Assembly (NCBI GenBank): GCA_021608145.1
Contig: JAKIHM010000014.1
Span: 1 to 60,060, forward strand
DNA: 60,060 bases
Direction of reading: 5' to 3'
Source of the DNA: Thermovorax subterraneus
Lineage (GTDB): Bacteria > Bacillota > Thermosediminibacteria > Thermosediminibacterales > Thermosediminibacteraceae
The position numbers were made by a program, and so were the translations under genes. The notes beneath the pieces were generated by a model. The model was not told the origin of the DNA. It did no database searches and was given only the letters and a program-made list of their open reading frames with translations. Of the stretch, positions 35,819 to 44,593 are shown piece after piece (positions within the stretch are counted from its first letter, which is position 1; each line of letters begins with the position of its first letter).

Positions 35819-36500
35819 CGATTATTTCACATCCCCTTTCTCTAAGTGTTTTATCAATCCAGCTCCTGTCTAGAGTTCCTTTCTCAATTTGTTCAAACAT
35901 CAATTTTTCTTTTTCCACAATCTTTTTTGTATTTTCTAGTACGTTTTCAGCTTCTTCCGGTGGTACCACCACCACTCCGTCAGCATCACCAACCAAAATG
36001 TCACCGGGCCTTATAACAACTCCGCCACAAGAAATAGGAACATTTATTTCTCCAGGACCGTCTTTATAAGGCCCTTTAGGATTTGCACCTCTTGCAAAAA
36101 CGGGAAAATCTAACTCTCTTATTGCACTGGAATCTCTGATGCATCCATCAATTAAAAAGCCAGCCAGTTTTCTCTTCATAGCCAACCTGACCATTATTTC
36201 ACCTAGAATGGCATTGTTCATATCACCTGCCGCATCTACCACAATCACGTCCCCTGGCTTTGCTATTTCCAGAGCTTTGTGAACCATCAGATTATCCGCT
36301 ATTCGAGTTTTAACCGTCAGTGCGGTGCCAACCATCTTCAGATCTTTTTTCTCATTTATCATCTTTATTTCTGAAGCAACGCAAAAAAACCTGTTCATAT
36401 TGTCTGCAATATTCGGTGTGGAAAACTCTTTAAACTTTTCTACAAGTTCTCTTGGAGGTCTTTTTATGTTCATTATAACCCTAAAACCTACATTTGACAT
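35805..36500 (-). CDS. RraA-like / 4-hydroxy-4-methyl-2-oxoglutarate aldolase-like protein
   Basis: About 231 residues. TPNIADNMNR, GDVIVVDAAGDMNNAILGEIM, LAGFLIDGCIRDSSAI and FARGANPKGPYKDGPGEINVPISCGGVVIRPGDILVGDADGVVVVP are diagnostic. Enzymatic members cleave or decarboxylate 2-oxo acids using a divalent metal bound near G-x-R-D. RraA itself inhibits RNase E. The catabolic operon favours the aldolase/decarboxylase role. I use ATG 36500, with AGGAG eight bases upstream, rather than the overlapping GTG at 36509. A 120-bp gap precedes it. Confidence 0.85.
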   Translation of the reverse strand: MSNVGFRVIMNIKRPPRELVEKFKEFSTPNIADNMNRFFCVASEIKMINEKKDLKMVGTALTVKTRIADNLMVHKALEIAKPGDVIVVDAAGDMNNAILGEIMVRLAMKRKLAGFLIDGCIRDSSAIRELDFPVFARGANPKGPYKDGPGEINVPISCGGVVIRPGDILVGDADGVVVVPPEEAENVLENTKKIVEKEKLMFEQIEKGTLDRSWIDKTLRERGCEIIDGVE

Positions 36501-36632
36501 TATATTCACTCCTATTTTATTTTTTACAGTTCTCTGAGACTATTATAGTTTTCTTGATTTATTATAACTACCGGCAGTTTAAATAATGTTCTCTAATAAA
36601 GATACTGTATTTTTTGTAGAAAATGACCACAT

Positions 36633-37415
36633 TTAGTCCATATAAAGGCCGCCATTTATGTCAATTGTATATCCGGTTATAAACTCTGCAAAATCTGAGG
36701 CTAAATACGCTACAGCTTCAGAAACTTCTCTGCACGTCCCAATCCTCTTCATGGGTATTAGTTCGATGTGTTCTTTTAGCTGTTCTTCTGTTCTCCAGCG
36801 AATCATTTCTGTATCGATCATCGCTGGTGCTAAGGCATTAACGGTAATTTTATACTGTGCAAGCTGGTTTGCAAGAGCTTTTGTAAATCCTATTATCCCC
36901 GCCTTTGCAGCACAATAGTGTGCTCCTGCACCAATAGAACCGCTTTTTGCCACTGCAGAAGACATATTAATAATCCTTCCATATCTCATTTTTATCATAT
37001 GAGGCACTACAAATCTGCAGCAATTAAAAGTCCCTTTAAGATGAATATTTATCATCCTGTCCCAGTCTTCTTCGTTAATATCCAAGAAAAACCTTGGATC
37101 TGTAATTCCTGCGTTGTTAACCAGAATGTCTATTTTACCGAAATTATCGATAACATATTCAACCATATTATTAACTTCCTTTGAAACACTAACATCTGCT
37201 TTGTAAATTATAGCCTCTCCTCCTTTATCTTGTATTTCTTTTAAAACTTCCATTGCCTTGTCTTCACTTTTGGAGTAATTTATGACAACTTTAGCCCCCA
37301 GTTGCGCCAGTAGTAAAGCTATATCCCTTCCAATACCCTTTGAAGCGCCAGTAATCAGAGCAACTTTTTCTTTTAGGAAAGGCTCGCGCATTTTATCAAA
37401 AAAATTGATATTCAC
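36633..37415 (-). CDS. Short-chain dehydrogenase/reductase (SDR)
   Basis: A 260-residue classical SDR. The cofactor motif is TGASKGIG, then NNAG, and the active site is Ser in NMSSAVAKSG with YCAAKAG. It would oxidise or reduce a hydroxyl of the imported sugar derivative. It closely resembles the next SDR upstream in the operon (same INGGLYMD C-terminus), so the pair looks like a tandem duplication. GTG start after GAGAGGG. Confidence 0.88.
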   Translation of the reverse strand: MNINFFDKMREPFLKEKVALITGASKGIGRDIALLLAQLGAKVVINYSKSEDKAMEVLKEIQDKGGEAIIYKADVSVSKEVNNMVEYVIDNFGKIDILVNNAGITDPRFFLDINEEDWDRMINIHLKGTFNCCRFVVPHMIKMRYGRIINMSSAVAKSGSIGAGAHYCAAKAGIIGFTKALANQLAQYKITVNALAPAMIDTEMIRWRTEEQLKEHIELIPMKRIGTCREVSEAVAYLASDFAEFITGYTIDINGGLYMD

Positions 37416-37458
37416 GGCTATCGCCCTCTCACCAATTTTTTATTTAAGTTAAAGAAAA

Positions 37459-38208
37459 TTAATCCATATACAATCCCCCATTGACATCGATTGTTTCACC
37501 GGTTATATAGTCTGAACCTGAAGATGCCAGAAATACCACTGCAGCAGCTGTATCTTCCGGCCTCCCCATTCTTCCCATCGGTATTCGGGATATAATATAT
37601 CTTTTCTGTTCTTCACTTCTATCTTTAATTAATTCTGTCTCGGTGGTACCAGGAGCTACTGCGTTTACATTTATACCATATTTCGATATCTGTAGTGCGA
37701 GCTGCCTTGTTAAGGCCATTATTCCTCCTTTAGACGCACAGTAATCAACACCTGCATAAGGAAAGCCCATTTTCCCTCCAGCCGAAGCAATATTTATTAT
37801 CTTGCCATATCTTTGCCTAATCATATGTGGCACAACCGCACGGCAACAGTAAAATACTCCTGTCAAATTGACTCTTATTACCCTCTCCCATGTTTCATCA
37901 TCTATATCTGTGATTTGCGCGTCATGAAGGATTCCTGCATTATTTACAAGAATATCTATTTTGCCGTATTTTTCTAAAACCTCTTCCACCATTTTATTAA
38001 CGCTTTTGCTTACCGAAACGTCTACCTGGATAAATTCGACTTTTAATCCTTTTTGCTTAAGGCTCTTTTCCAGTTCCCGACCACTATTAGCATCTATATC
38101 CGCTATTACAGTTGTTGCTCCTACTGTGCCCAAAGCTAATACTATGCTTTTCCCTATTCCTTTAGCCCCTCCAGTTACTATGGCAATTCTCCCGTCCAGT
38201 GAAAACAT
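37459..38208 (-). CDS. Short-chain dehydrogenase/reductase (SDR), paralogue
   Basis: About 249 residues with TGGAKGIG, NNAG, IASAGGKMG and the YCASKGG active site, ending in VNGGLYMD like its neighbour. Substrate unknown. It may act on a different stereo-centre or oxidation step than its paralogue. I start at ATG 38208, with GGAGGG seven bases upstream, rather than the in-frame ATG at 38223. It lies just after the dctM gene of the TRAP set. Confidence 0.88.
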   Translation of the reverse strand: MFSLDGRIAIVTGGAKGIGKSIVLALGTVGATTVIADIDANSGRELEKSLKQKGLKVEFIQVDVSVSKSVNKMVEEVLEKYGKIDILVNNAGILHDAQITDIDDETWERVIRVNLTGVFYCCRAVVPHMIRQRYGKIINIASAGGKMGFPYAGVDYCASKGGIMALTRQLALQISKYGINVNAVAPGTTETELIKDRSEEQKRYIISRIPMGRMGRPEDTAAAVVFLASSGSDYITGETIDVNGGLYMD

Positions 38209-38232
38209 ATTATTACCCTCCATGTTTTTTAT

Positions 38233-39531
38233 TTATTTACCTAAAAGCAGATTAGGTAGCCACAAAGATATTTGTGGGAATATAGTAACTAAAATTAGGG
38301 CGACAAACAGAGGTATATAAAATGGAGCAACCGCCTTGACCATCTTATCAAAACTTATCTTTGCCACTCTTGCAACTGCATATAGACACATTCCAATAGG
38401 TGGTGTTAGAAGACCTATCATGAGATTTAACACCATAACAACTCCCATGTGAACCGGATTTATCCCAATAGCCCGTGCCAACGGCATCATAATGGGGGTC
38501 AATATCGTAATTGCGGCATTCGTTTCCATGAAGCATCCTACAATCAACCAGAATAAGTTTAAAATGAATAATATAATAAGGGGATTCTTACTTATATTGA
38601 ATATTTGCTCCATAAACATCATAGGCATTTGCGTTTTTATCAGCAGCCATCCATATAAAGAAGCGTTAGCAACTATAAACAATATGAGGGATGTTTCTTT
38701 TACTGTTTCATATACTATTCCCATGACATCTTTTATTTTCAGCTCGCGATAAATAAAAACCGATAAAATAAAGGCATAAAGCGACGCTACCGCCGCAGCT
38801 TCAGTGGCTGTGAAAACACCCAGTAAAATTCCACCAATTAAAATCACAGGTGTAAGCAAAGGCCAAAAAGCCTCATAAAAACTTTGTAAAACTTCTCTAA
38901 TCTTTGGAAAAGGTCTCCTGGGGTACCCTCTTTTAATGGCATAGTAATAAACCATTATCATCATACATAGTCCCATTAATAGACCGGGAACAATACCGGC
39001 TACTAAAAGTGCAGCAATAGAGACATCGCCCATAACCCCATACATAACCATCGGTATGCTGGGCGGGATTATGGGGCCTATGGTAGACGACGCTGCTGTT
39101 ACGGCCGCACTGAATTCTCTGTCATATCCTTCATCAAGCATTGCTTGCACTTCTATGGTTCCCAATCCAGCAGCATCTGCTACTGCCGAACCGCTCATTC
39201 CTGCAAAAATTATACTTACTACAATATTTGCGTGCCCCAAACCGCCAGGCAAATAACCTATTATGGTATTTGCAAATTTAAAAATCCTCTTGGTTATACC
39301 ACCGGTATTCATTAATTTTCCAGCCAACAAAAAGAACGGTATAGCTAGGAGGGTAAAATTATTTACGCCGTAAATTATCCTCTGAGCTATCATTTCGTAA
39401 GGTATACCCAAGATACCTCTTTCATAAATCAATACAGCAAGCGAAGTTAGCCCTATAGCATATGGCACGGGAAATCCTGTTACAAACAAAAATATCAAAA
39501 GACCTAAAAATATTAAAAGCATTACTGCCAT
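38233..39531 (-). CDS. TRAP transporter large permease (DctM)
   Basis: A 432-residue membrane protein with about 12 hydrophobic segments. FPVPYAIGLTSLAV, GMSGSAVADAAGLGTIEVQAMLDEGYDREFSAAVTAASSTIGPIIPPSIPMVMYG and MMPLARAIGINPVHMGVVMVLNLMIGLLTPPIG are DctM signatures. It couples Na+ (or H+) flow to uptake of an acidic sugar or carboxylate. It partners the DctQ and DctP genes immediately upstream. Start ATG after GAGGAA. Confidence 0.93.
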   Translation of the reverse strand: MAVMLLIFLGLLIFLFVTGFPVPYAIGLTSLAVLIYERGILGIPYEMIAQRIIYGVNNFTLLAIPFFLLAGKLMNTGGITKRIFKFANTIIGYLPGGLGHANIVVSIIFAGMSGSAVADAAGLGTIEVQAMLDEGYDREFSAAVTAASSTIGPIIPPSIPMVMYGVMGDVSIAALLVAGIVPGLLMGLCMMIMVYYYAIKRGYPRRPFPKIREVLQSFYEAFWPLLTPVILIGGILLGVFTATEAAAVASLYAFILSVFIYRELKIKDVMGIVYETVKETSLILFIVANASLYGWLLIKTQMPMMFMEQIFNISKNPLIILFILNLFWLIVGCFMETNAAITILTPIMMPLARAIGINPVHMGVVMVLNLMIGLLTPPIGMCLYAVARVAKISFDKMVKAVAPFYIPLFVALILVTIFPQISLWLPNLLLGK

Positions 39532-39543
39532 TGTTATTCCTCC

Positions 39544-40011
39544 TCAAATTTCTGTAAATTCTTTAAAGTCCTTTAGCTGATATACAATGAAAATAATTGC
39601 TAAAGGCACGGCAATTAATGGCGGGATATATATTATGCTCGTCTTTAAAAACGGCATTGATCCAAGCATTATATTGCTGGCTTGCGGCAACATTTTGAGA
39701 GAACCAATAAGAAAACTACCCAAAAATATTATTGCAAGTAAAGTAATGACGGTCTTCCATATCTTCTGGTAATTACTTTTCATTTTTGATACAAAATATG
39801 TTGTGGTGATCTGGGTGTTTTCGCTTTCTACCACCGCAATCCCAATTATAGTCAACCATATGGTAATTACTCTCGCAAGTTCCTCGGTCCAGGGTACCGA
39901 TATTTTCAAAACGTAGCGAAAAATAACTTGCATTAAAACACAAAAAACTAGTAATATTAAAAGGGCATTTCCTATAATTTTAACTAAGTCGTGAAGCCTT
40001 TTTCTAAACAT
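39544..40011 (-). CDS. TRAP transporter small permease (DctQ)
   Basis: About 155 residues and four TM helices. IFRYVLKISVPWTEELARVITIWLTIIGIAVV is the DctQ signature. I start at ATG 40011, with GGGAG eight bases upstream, rather than the GTG at 40020 that overlaps this SD. It lies between DctP and DctM genes. Confidence 0.88.
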   Translation of the reverse strand: MFRKRLHDLVKIIGNALLILLVFCVLMQVIFRYVLKISVPWTEELARVITIWLTIIGIAVVESENTQITTTYFVSKMKSNYQKIWKTVITLLAIIFLGSFLIGSLKMLPQASNIMLGSMPFLKTSIIYIPPLIAVPLAIIFIVYQLKDFKEFTEI

Positions 40012-40036
40012 TTTATTCACTCCCTTTTTGCATCAG

Positions 40037-40064
40037 AAGGAGGATTCAGAAATGAATCCTCCTT
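40037..40064 (-). terminator. Hairpin after the dctP gene of operon 1
   Basis: A perfect 11-bp stem (AAGGAGGATTC with GAATCCTCCTT) with a 6-nt loop fills the gap between dctP and dctQ. There is no strong T-run following on the minus strand. It probably stabilises or partly terminates the dctP message. Confidence 0.6.
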
Positions 40065-40078
40065 GCAAAAATCCTTAT

Positions 40079-41107
40079 TTATTCGCCGATATAACCCTTC
40101 ACTTCATCCCATACGCCGGGGGCCCAACCTTTTGCAACCTCTTTAATTCCGGCGATAGCCGCCTTGCGGAATGCTTCTTTATCAATTTCAATTATTTTCA
40201 TGCCCGCTTCTTGCATCTTCTGCTCTAGCTCCGCATCCCTTTTGTCCCTCTGCTCGTCTGCCCACTTTGTGGCTTCTTTAACTGCATCTAAAATAATCTG
40301 CTGATACTCGGGTTTGAGATTATTGAAGAAATCCTTGTTGACAACCCACTTGAACGTATTAAACAAATGCTCTGTTTTAATAATATACTTTTGAACTTCA
40401 TACAATTTAGCTGAATAAATATTTTCATACGGGTTTTCCTGCGCATCTACTACTTTTGTCTGTAATGCACTATAAACCTCATTCCAGGCTATAGGAGTCG
40501 GGAGTGCCCCCAAAGACTTCCATACAGTAATCCATGTCGGAATCTCAGGGACCCTTATCTTAATACCTTTTAAGTCTTCCGGTGTCTTTACTTCTTTATT
40601 TGTTGTTAAGTTTCTAGCTCCTCTTTTTATTTGACCTAACAGTATTACATTTCCTTTCTGTTCTAAAGCTTGTTTGATCTTTTCTCCAAAGGGGCCATTC
40701 CAATATTTATATACTGATTCCATGTCGGGGAAAATAAATGGAACAACAGTGGGGTCATATTCCGGTGCGTACATTGATGTAAGTATGTCACCAAAAATAC
40801 TCATCTGAATTTCGCCAGTTTTTATTTGTTCAATGTTGTCTTTTTCTCCTCCAAGTACTGCTCCGGGGAATAATTTGACGATTACGGCATTATTTGTTTT
40901 TTCCTCTACAGTTTTCTTAAACATTTCTGCAGCCTGATTTTCTATAGTTCCCGGGGGCGTATGAATTGCAAATGTTATTTCCACAGGCTTCTCTTCTTTT
41001 TGTTGCTGTCCACTGCTAGAGTCATTGCTGGCTTTTTGCTGGCCACAACCCACAACAAGCGAAACTGCTAAAATAGAGACTAACAACAAGGCCAACCATT
41101 TTTTCAT
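40079..41107 (-). CDS. TRAP transporter substrate-binding protein (DctP), lipoprotein
   Basis: A 342-residue extracytoplasmic binding protein. The lipobox VVGC with C21 follows a short signal peptide. The DctP fold is shown by ITFAIHTPPGTIENQAAEMFKKTVEEKTNN, LKGIKIRVPEIPTWITVWKSLGALPTPIAWNEVYSALQTKVVDAQENP, which includes the conserved Arg that binds the substrate carboxylate. Hence the ligand is probably a sugar acid or other carboxylate. First TRAP gene after the kinase gene. Confidence 0.93.
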   Translation of the reverse strand: MKKWLALLLVSILAVSLVVGCGQQKASNDSSSGQQQKEEKPVEITFAIHTPPGTIENQAAEMFKKTVEEKTNNAVIVKLFPGAVLGGEKDNIEQIKTGEIQMSIFGDILTSMYAPEYDPTVVPFIFPDMESVYKYWNGPFGEKIKQALEQKGNVILLGQIKRGARNLTTNKEVKTPEDLKGIKIRVPEIPTWITVWKSLGALPTPIAWNEVYSALQTKVVDAQENPYENIYSAKLYEVQKYIIKTEHLFNTFKWVVNKDFFNNLKPEYQQIILDAVKEATKWADEQRDKRDAELEQKMQEAGMKIIEIDKEAFRKAAIAGIKEVAKGWAPGVWDEVKGYIGE

Positions 41108-41124
41108 AAATATTCCTCCTCAAC

Positions 41125-42633
41125 TTAGTTTTTATAAATTTTTTCCCATATTTCTTTATACAATTTATACAACCTTTGGTAATTCTTTGTTTTTTCTACA
41201 TCAGGCTCTAACATCGTTTTGTTTGAATCTATCATATTTTCCGCTGCACTTGATAGGTCTTTATAAAAACCTACTCCAACACTAGTGATAACAGCACTTC
41301 CCAACATTTCGCTCTCAACTACTTTAGGTATTATCAGTCTCTTTCCTAATACATTTGCAATTATTTCACGCCAAATCTTGCTTAACATCCCCCCTCCTCC
41401 AGCATATATCTCTTTAGAGTTCAAGTTTAGCAAATTTTCTATTATATCTAAATTTAATTTCAGTGAAAAGGATACCCCTTCCATAATTGCTCTTATAAAA
41501 TCACTTTTCTTCGTATTAATAGTAATTCCTGTAAACGTTCCTTTAACATCAGTTTTCCATATGGGCGATCTCTCTCCAGTTAGGTACGGGAAATACATCA
41601 GACCCTTGCTTCCTGCTGGTGCTAATTCGGCTTCCATATCCAAAATTGAATATATATTTACTCCAGTATTATTAGATAAGGCCACTTCTTTTTCACAAAA
41701 GTTGTCCCTGAACCACCTCATGGAAAGGCCAGCCGCATTAACTGGCGCCATAATTAACCACGGAATATCCTTTGTAAAACACACATTCATAAATTGTTTA
41801 TCAAATTTCGGTATGTCTATTGGGTAGCATATCCTCCCCACTGTACCAACTATCAAATATGGATTATTTTTTTGCTTTACTCCTAGCCCCAGCCCGGCTG
41901 ACACGGTATCCATACAGCCTGCTATAACTGGTGTTCCTTCTTTTAAGCCTGTGATCTTTGCCGCCTCTTTGCTTACAAATCCTACTATTTCCTCTGGAAA
42001 AAACAAATCCGGCAATTTATCAGCATCAATTCCTAAGGCTTTGCATAGCTCTATGGACCAGTTGAGATTATAAATATCCATCAAAAGCGTTGTGCTGCCT
42101 CTTGTCACATCCATCGTAAACTTATTTGTAAGCTTATACACCAAATATCCGGTCGGTGTTAAAAACTTATAAATCTTCCTATATAACTCCGGAAAGCTAT
42201 TTTTTATCCATAATATTACCGGACCTGAATAAGAACCAGGAAAAATCCTATTTCCAGTTATACTGAAAATCTTGTCTTCCCCTACAATGTCTTTAATGTA
42301 ATCCACTTCATTATTCGCTCGCCTGTCTAATTGCATTATCGCATTAAGTAAAGGTTTCCCTTCTTTATCCACAGAAACAGTAGCATTAGTACAACTAATT
42401 CCAATGCCAATTATCGTCTCATTGCTTACCCCCAATTCTTTGCAAGTTATCACTTCCTTTATTCCTTCCACTATATTCTGCCACCATTCTTCGGGATCCT
42501 GCTCGGCTTGTCCAGGTTCACGAGTAATAAGGTTACAATTGCGATAACTTTGCTTAATCAATTTTCCCGTTGTATCGAAAAGTCCTATCTTACAACCTGT
42601 TGTACCAACGTCAATTCCTAAAATTTTTTCCAT
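41125..42633 (-). CDS. FGGY-family carbohydrate kinase
   Basis: About 502 residues. The N-terminal ATPase fold begins KILGIDVGTTGCKIGLFDTTGK. The FGGY C-terminal half includes MYFPYLTGERSPIWKTDVKGTFTGI and EIYAGGGGMLSKIWREI. It phosphorylates a keto-sugar or sugar acid, often the product of the adjacent dehydrogenase. Xylulokinase/gluconokinase/lyxulose-kinase types cannot be separated from sequence alone. I start at ATG 42633, with GGGAG upstream, rather than the in-frame ATG at 42666 which overlaps the preceding gene. Confidence 0.9.
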   Translation of the reverse strand: MEKILGIDVGTTGCKIGLFDTTGKLIKQSYRNCNLITREPGQAEQDPEEWWQNIVEGIKEVITCKELGVSNETIIGIGISCTNATVSVDKEGKPLLNAIMQLDRRANNEVDYIKDIVGEDKIFSITGNRIFPGSYSGPVILWIKNSFPELYRKIYKFLTPTGYLVYKLTNKFTMDVTRGSTTLLMDIYNLNWSIELCKALGIDADKLPDLFFPEEIVGFVSKEAAKITGLKEGTPVIAGCMDTVSAGLGLGVKQKNNPYLIVGTVGRICYPIDIPKFDKQFMNVCFTKDIPWLIMAPVNAAGLSMRWFRDNFCEKEVALSNNTGVNIYSILDMEAELAPAGSKGLMYFPYLTGERSPIWKTDVKGTFTGITINTKKSDFIRAIMEGVSFSLKLNLDIIENLLNLNSKEIYAGGGGMLSKIWREIIANVLGKRLIIPKVVESEMLGSAVITSVGVGFYKDLSSAAENMIDSNKTMLEPDVEKTKNYQRLYKLYKEIWEKIYKN

Positions 42634-42658
42634 AAAGCTCTCCCTTGTAAACACGAGA

Positions 42659-43711
42659 TTATTCAAATTTTATAAGAGTTTTTAGGGCTAGGTAATTTTC
42701 TTTCATTTCAAAAGCTTTTTTCCACTCATCTAGTGTTACTACTTCACTTAATAGTCTCCTGACATTAATTTTTTTCGAAGCAATCATATTTAGAACTTCC
42801 CATTGTTCCTCTGGAACAGCGGCGGAAGAACCGGTAAAATTGATTTCCCTGTAATGTATCCAATTGGGGTCAATGGATATTCTTGAGTTTTCAGGGGAAC
42901 CAGCGAAAAGCAACAGCGTTCCGCCTTTTTTTACGCATGTCAATGCTTCTTCTATAACGTTGGGGATACCAACGTCTACGATGACAACATCAACCCCTTC
43001 ACCGTCAGTAAAATCAAAAATCTCTTTTTTCGTATTCTTTAAAGCGGGATCAATTAGCAGGTCTGCTCCTAACTCTCTAGCCAGAACTCTTTTTTCTTCC
43101 TTAGGCTCAATCACAATAATGCTTTCAGGGCCAATCATCCGTGCCAGTTGAACATGACAAAGTCCGATAAAACCAGCCCCAAAAATAGCCAATTTTTGTC
43201 CGCCTTTTAAATTGCTTCTCTTAATGCCGTGATATGCAGCAGTCACAGGCTCTGACAGTGCCGCTTCCAGATAATCTATTTCTGCAGGCAATTTGATAAC
43301 ATTACCTTTTTCTATGGCATCTTTTGGAACTCTCACATATTCTGCAAAGCCCCCATCAATTTCATACCCGATGGTCTTTCGGTTCACACATATATTTTTC
43401 CTGTCATCCCTACAGCAGTAGCATTGCCCACATGATATCATTGGATAGACAGTTACCCGGTCTCCCACTTTAAATTGTCGAACTCTTTCTCCAACTCGTA
43501 CAATTTCACCGGAAAATTCATGGCCAATTATTTTCGGGCTAGGTATTTTTTTGGCCCCTTTATATATCCTTACATCGGTGCCGCAAACCCCCGCATATTT
43601 AACCTTAACCAAGATTTCCTCATCACTTATTTCAGGTACACATACTTCTTCTATTGATATATGACCTGGACCATGAAAAACCAGCGCTTTCATCTTTTTA
43701 TTTAACTCCAT
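42659..43711 (-). CDS. Zinc-dependent medium-chain alcohol/polyol dehydrogenase
   Basis: A 350-residue MDR protein of the sorbitol/threonine dehydrogenase type. Catalytic zinc ligands are in GVCGTDVRIY and IIGHEFSGEI. The structural zinc site is CGQCYCCRDDRKNIC. The Rossmann motif is AIFGAGFIGL. It probably oxidises a polyol or aldonate to the keto form used by the FGGY kinase. ATG at 43711 follows AAGGGTG. A second ATG six codons in fits family N-termini. A 13-base homopolymeric G tract lies directly before the ribosome site. Confidence 0.9.
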   Translation of the reverse strand: MELNKKMKALVFHGPGHISIEEVCVPEISDEEILVKVKYAGVCGTDVRIYKGAKKIPSPKIIGHEFSGEIVRVGERVRQFKVGDRVTVYPMISCGQCYCCRDDRKNICVNRKTIGYEIDGGFAEYVRVPKDAIEKGNVIKLPAEIDYLEAALSEPVTAAYHGIKRSNLKGGQKLAIFGAGFIGLCHVQLARMIGPESIIVIEPKEEKRVLARELGADLLIDPALKNTKKEIFDFTDGEGVDVVIVDVGIPNVIEEALTCVKKGGTLLLFAGSPENSRISIDPNWIHYREINFTGSSAAVPEEQWEVLNMIASKKINVRRLLSEVVTLDEWKKAFEMKENYLALKTLIKFE

Positions 43712-43726
43712 AAGTCACCCTTCCCT

Positions 43727-43739
43727 CCCCCCCCCCCCC
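43727..43739 (-). repeat. Homopolymeric G13 tract before the Zn-dehydrogenase gene
   Basis: Thirteen consecutive C's on the plus strand (G's on the sense strand) span the aldolase stop codon and abut the ribosome-binding region of the downstream dehydrogenase gene. Such tracts change length easily. Confidence 0.85.
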
Positions 43740-44383
43740 TAATTTTTTACACCTAATAACTCTTTTATACTTTCCTTAGGTAGAGGTTGCCCCTTACCAT
43801 TGAGTAAAATATGCAGTTTTGCGTTTGCCTCTATATCTTCCGCTATATTAAATGCTTCTTCTAAGTTTTGTCCAACTGTGATTAACCCGTGATTTTTCAA
43901 TATAACAGCTTTTTTACCCTTAATGGTTTCTGAAACTGTATCTGCTAATTCCTTTGAACCGGGTTTAAAATAAGGTACCAATGCCACCGAGCCAACCTTA
44001 CTCGCAAAGCCAGGAGTGTAAAAGGGTATAATTTCATTATTTTTCTCGGTTAAGATGCTAACACATATGGAATATAATGAATGGACATGGATTATAGCGT
44101 TTATTGACGGCATCTTTTTATAAATGCTGAGGTGCAAACCAATTTCTTTAGAGGGTTTTTCTCCTTCTATTAAATTTCCATCTAAATCCACTACTGATAT
44201 TTCATTTTCTTTAACACTACGTAGCGAATACCCCGTTGGTGTAATTAAAACTTTTTCATTTGCCCTTAAGCTTACATTTCCACCTGAACCTGTAACCATG
44301 CCCCTATTATATATATATCGACAATATTTGACCAATACCCTCTTATTTTTTTCTATATTACCCATTTTAATATTCATATTCAT
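43739..44383 (-). CDS. Class II aldolase/adducin-family protein (FucA/AraD-like)
   Basis: A 214-residue zinc aldolase or epimerase. YIYNRGMVTGSGGNVSLRANEKVLITPTG contains the phosphate-binding GSGGN. HVHSLYSICV carries the HxH zinc ligands, and VILKNHGLITVGQNLEEAF the third His. Members cleave sugar-1-phosphates to DHAP plus lactaldehyde or glycolaldehyde, or epimerise pentulose-5-phosphates. With a kinase and AOR in the same operon, the aldolase reaction is favoured. First gene of operon 1. GGAGAG precedes the ATG. Confidence 0.9.
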   Translation of the reverse strand: MNMNIKMGNIEKNKRVLVKYCRYIYNRGMVTGSGGNVSLRANEKVLITPTGYSLRSVKENEISVVDLDGNLIEGEKPSKEIGLHLSIYKKMPSINAIIHVHSLYSICVSILTEKNNEIIPFYTPGFASKVGSVALVPYFKPGSKELADTVSETIKGKKAVILKNHGLITVGQNLEEAFNIAEDIEANAKLHILLNGKGQPLPKESIKELLGVKN

Positions 44384-44593
44384 TTAGTATCTCTCCTTTT
44401 AATATCTCTCCTACTATTCAAATACAAATCCTAAACTGCTACATACTAATCCATCTTCCGTACTTTATGATGCTAGAAGCCTTGTAAAATCTAGGTTTGT
44501 TAAAAATTATGGAACATAAGTTGAAAATACTTCTTCTCTAGATCATTTCATGGTCCAAGGGATTGGAACGAGAAAAAAGTCGGCTTATCATTT

